Shown here one piece after another: positions 61,499 through 64,000 of a stretch of DNA of 64,000 bases. The stretch spans positions 89,946-153,945 of the forward strand of contig NZ_SGJB01000003.1 of the NCBI RefSeq assembly GCF_006861675.1, read 5' to 3'. Numbering within the stretch: the first letter of the stretch is position 1; each line of letters starts with the position of its first letter. The DNA is from Peptacetobacter hominis (lineage in GTDB: Bacteria > Bacillota > Clostridia > Peptostreptococcales > Peptostreptococcaceae). The notes beneath the pieces were generated by a model that searched no databases, was not told where the DNA came from, and was given only the letters and a program-made list of their open reading frames with translations. The position numbers were made by a program, and so were the translations under genes.

Positions 61499-63395
61499 GA
61501 TATCACTAAAAAACGTAAAACATAATATTAAAAATTATACAATGTATATTCTTTCGATGGTTGTATGTATTGCAATATTCTACAATTTTATGTGTGCAGG
61601 AAGCAGTGATGATATTGAAATAATGAAAGATTTTACTTCTATGAGAGCTTTGATAGGAATGTGTGTGTTTATACTTATACTATTTTTCATATCATTTATG
61701 AATTATTCTACAGAGTTTTTTGTAAGCAGGAGAAAGAAAGAATTTGGGATATATACCTTTATGGGAGTAGAAAATAAAAAGATAGCATATCTATTTGCTC
61801 AGGAAGGGTTGATAATAGGAATTATATCTGTAATATCAGGTATAATTCTGGGAATAGTTACAAATAGAATGTTTATGATGGGAATGGCAAAAGTTGTTGG
61901 AGAAAATACAAGTATAGATTTTGAAATTTCATATACGTCTATTATATATACTTTTATTATATTTGCTTTTATCCTAATGTATTCTTTTATTAGAGAATAT
62001 ATTAAAATTATAAGAATGGAAACATCAGAACTGTTAAAAAGTGGAAGAAGTGATATGAAGGATTATAAAATAAAGAGTTCATGGCTTAGATTTTCTATAG
62101 GAATTCTAGGGCTTGTAATGTTCATATCAGGTGGATATATTGCATTAAACTATCTTGATTATAATTTGAATATGAGTCATGTTATAATAATATCTCCTTT
62201 ACTTATGATAATTGGTATAAATCTAATGTGCAGAGGATTTATAACAGAAGTTGTACTAAGAATATCAAAAAATAAGAAAATATTATATAAAGGCACTAAT
62301 ATTATAAACTTCAGTAGTATGTCTTTTAACTTTATTAAAAATAATAAAGTTCTGGCTATTACATCAGTGCTAATAGTATGTTGTATAACAGCATTTACTT
62401 CAGGCTTGTCTACGAAAATGATGTTTAAGGATCTTATGATTTCTAAGTTTCCGTATAGCGTTGCAGCATCAGTACAAGATAAAAATCAGGAGATGACGGT
62501 GAAAAAAGCCTTTGATTCAGAAAGAGGAAGAGAGTTATTTAACACAGATTTTGATTATATAAAAGCTGAACTGTATATGAACAGTAATTTTGGGGAATAC
62601 AAAGAAAAAGATCCTATTATAAGTTATTCAGACTATGAGCGAATAAGAAATATACAACTAGATCCCCTTAAAAAGAATATGAAAATAGAAAAACCGGATG
62701 ACAATGAAATAGTATGCCTTATACCATCAAATATTATGGGAGTCAGTTTTGGTAAAGAAGCTAATATGAATGGAAAAATATACAATATTTGCGAACAAAA
62801 GACGGGATATATATTTTCTGAGGATATAGAAGGAAATACAGATATGGCATTTGTAGTATCTGATGATACATACAAAACTATACGCTCATCATCAAATAAA
62901 GAAGATATATACAAATATATGGTAATATCTCTAAAAAATTACAGAGAAACAGAAAATATTTCTAAAACTCTGGATAATACTGGAATAGAATTTTCAGATG
63001 CACACAATTTTATACAGAGAGATTATCAAATGTTTAATCTGATATACTTTATTTCAGTGTTTATGTCTATTGTATTTGTAATAGCAATAGGATCAATGCT
63101 TTATTTCAGATATATAACAAGTGCCATAGATGAAAAAATGAAATTTGATATAATGAGAAAAATAGGGGTAGATAGTAAATTTATAAATAAATCAGTCATA
63201 TATCAGGCGATATTGTTTTTCTTTATACCATATGTCATAGGAATATCCGGCGGCATATTTGGTGGTATTTTTGCTAAAAATGCACTGAACGTAATGGGAA
63301 TATCTCCTATATTAGAAGCAATAGGAATCTTTACACTAATATATATTGTTTATATTTTTATAACAGCAAGAAAATATCTTCGTGAAATAAGATAA
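61485..63395 (+). CDS. BceB-like FtsX-domain permease
   Basis: 636 residues, about ten membrane helices (several in 15-270, then more at 500-630) and a large extracytoplasmic domain of about 200 residues after the seventh helix (KFPYSVAASVQDKNQ to SLKNYRETENIS), the layout of BceB-type peptide transporters. Two FtsX domains (YTFIIFAFILMYSFIREY; ISVFMSIVFVIAIGSML). The specific antibiotic cannot be inferred. Starts 14 bp within bceA (GGAGGTG upstream of ATG). Confidence 0.9.
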   Translation: MRLFKISLKNVKHNIKNYTMYILSMVVCIAIFYNFMCAGSSDDIEIMKDFTSMRALIGMCVFILILFFISFMNYSTEFFVSRRKKEFGIYTFMGVENKKIAYLFAQEGLIIGIISVISGIILGIVTNRMFMMGMAKVVGENTSIDFEISYTSIIYTFIIFAFILMYSFIREYIKIIRMETSELLKSGRSDMKDYKIKSSWLRFSIGILGLVMFISGGYIALNYLDYNLNMSHVIIISPLLMIIGINLMCRGFITEVVLRISKNKKILYKGTNIINFSSMSFNFIKNNKVLAITSVLIVCCITAFTSGLSTKMMFKDLMISKFPYSVAASVQDKNQEMTVKKAFDSERGRELFNTDFDYIKAELYMNSNFGEYKEKDPIISYSDYERIRNIQLDPLKKNMKIEKPDDNEIVCLIPSNIMGVSFGKEANMNGKIYNICEQKTGYIFSEDIEGNTDMAFVVSDDTYKTIRSSSNKEDIYKYMVISLKNYRETENISKTLDNTGIEFSDAHNFIQRDYQMFNLIYFISVFMSIVFVIAIGSMLYFRYITSAIDEKMKFDIMRKIGVDSKFINKSVIYQAILFFFIPYVIGISGGIFGGIFAKNALNVMGISPILEAIGIFTLIYIVYIFITARKYLREIR

Positions 63396-63496
63396 ATAAT
63401 ATATAATTATTCCCAATAATAACCCACAAGATAGATTTTAAATTATACAAATGATATAATTTACTTGTAATAATTTTGGGAAAGGGATATGATATT

Positions 63497-63922
63497 ATGA
63501 ATAGAAGAACAGTTATTTCTGAAATAGAAGAAATCGAATTTACAGTTAATATATCTGATAATTCAACGGATTTATTTATTGTAGATGATGATAGTGTATT
63601 TGCTGATTTTCTGATTTATGAACTTGAAAAATATGGATTTAAATCAGTAAGAAATTTTGGAAAAGATATTATTTCTGAAATAGCAATATCAGATCCCAAG
63701 GCGATAATTATAAATGGTGATATATTAAATATAGATATTTTTATGCTATGTAAAAAAATATCTTTTATTCTTGATATTCCAATTTTAATTATAATATCTA
63801 AGGATACAGAAGCAGATATTATAGATTATGCTGTAATGAATAAATATAGGCATATAAAAAGACCTTTTTCCATGAGAAAATTGGTGTATGAAATCTCTCA
63901 TATAATTAATAGATATATTTAA
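63497..63922 (+). CDS. Stand-alone pseudo-receiver protein (paralogue of the BceR-like receiver)
   Basis: 141 residues, one receiver domain only. It aligns with the first half of the regulator at 58906: LFIVDDDSVFADFLIYELEKYGF keeps the acidic pair, but the phospho-Asp position is Asn (KAIIINGDIL against LILMDVNLP) and the conserved Lys is Arg (IKRPFSMRKL against IIKPFSIQVL). No DNA-binding domain and no frameshift to one. So it looks like a non-phosphorylatable partner or decoy. Start ATG 63497 after AAAGGGA. A hairpin starts at its stop codon. Confidence 0.75.
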   Translation: MNRRTVISEIEEIEFTVNISDNSTDLFIVDDDSVFADFLIYELEKYGFKSVRNFGKDIISEIAISDPKAIIINGDILNIDIFMLCKKISFILDIPILIIISKDTEADIIDYAVMNKYRHIKRPFSMRKLVYEISHIINRYI

Positions 63923-63967
63923 AGGGGCTGTCGCATTAATATTTTATTAGTGCGATAGCCCTTATTT
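63922..63967 (+). repeat. GGGGCTGTCG-type palindromic hairpin (repeat family copy 2)
   Basis: Arms AAGGGGCTGTCGCATTAAT and ATTAGTGCGATAGCCCTT pair with a few mismatches/wobbles and a bulge, followed by a T-rich tail. The core GGNGCTGTCG and the T-rich tail match the copy at 42329, so it is a repeated hairpin, here at the end of the pseudo-receiver gene. Confidence 0.65.
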
Positions 63968-64000
63968 TTTTGAAAAAATATAATAAAAAATCACCTTCTA

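Noticed and set aside
1..64000. tRNA, rRNA, tmRNA or CRISPR array
   Set aside because: No TPsiC-type GGTTCGAATCC blocks with clover-leaf pairing, no rRNA signature and no regularly spaced short direct repeats were seen.

Overview
The window is low-GC, strongly ATA/AGA-rich DNA of a strict anaerobe in the Firmicutes (Clostridia). Paired CWB2-type cell-wall anchored secreted proteins, a dense riboswitch complement (TPP, SAM-I, preQ1-I), rubrerythrin/PerR oxidative-stress genes, a thioredoxin reductase without an NADPH site and an in-frame-UGA selenoprotein all fit the Peptostreptococcaceae. That placement is inference from gene content; there is no rRNA here to confirm it. No tRNA, rRNA or CRISPR array was seen.

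Layout. 1-8.4 kb: end of a tRNA/rRNA methylase gene, an RpiR regulator, an iron alcohol dehydrogenase, a YitT membrane protein, an acetyltransferase, then the housekeeping run phosphatase - flavoprotein - cmk - plsC - ispH. 8.4-15.4 kb: two conserved unknowns, a 26-residue-repeat protein, ftsH, an NhaD/ArsB-type transporter and an AGCS amino-acid symporter. 15.4-20.8 kb: TPP riboswitch and thiC-S-F-G-H-E. 20.9-26.4 kb: ArsC/Spx-like selenoprotein with a SECIS-like hairpin, a GGDEF protein, a RepL-like regulator pair and clpB. 26.5-29.8 kb: wreckage of an integrated conjugative-type element carrying four small accessory genes. 29.9-37 kb: HisJ-type phosphatase, SAM-I riboswitch with metNIQ, XRE-cupin regulator, DUF1002 protein, a nuclease-fold protein with a His/Cys tail, and a uracil-DNA glycosylase.

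37.1-47.6 kb is the main accessory region: three tandem CWB2 + CAP-domain surface proteins, then a compact three-gene operon (unknown protein; winged-helix/zinc-ribbon protein; PD-(D/E)XK nuclease) that converges on a stand-alone reverse transcriptase of the abortive-infection/UG type with its own strong promoter and a ~120-nt structured leader, and a decayed IS256-family transposase. The nuclease operon and the RT are the best candidates for undescribed antiphage systems.

48-50.4 kb: a preQ1-I riboswitch commanding nucleoside hydrolase - ECF S component - radical SAM protein, best read as a queuosine/queuine salvage operon (QueK-QueT-QueL type). 50.5-57.5 kb: DNA alkylation repair, two-component system, thioredoxin and atypical reductase, ArsR/NifX pair with a perfect operator, PerR (operator over the start site, non-ATG initiation) and rubrerythrin. 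57.5-64 kb: HAD phosphatase, Nudix hydrolase, a BceRS-BceAB-type peptide-antibiotic sensing and resistance module, and a degenerate receiver-domain protein derived from its regulator.
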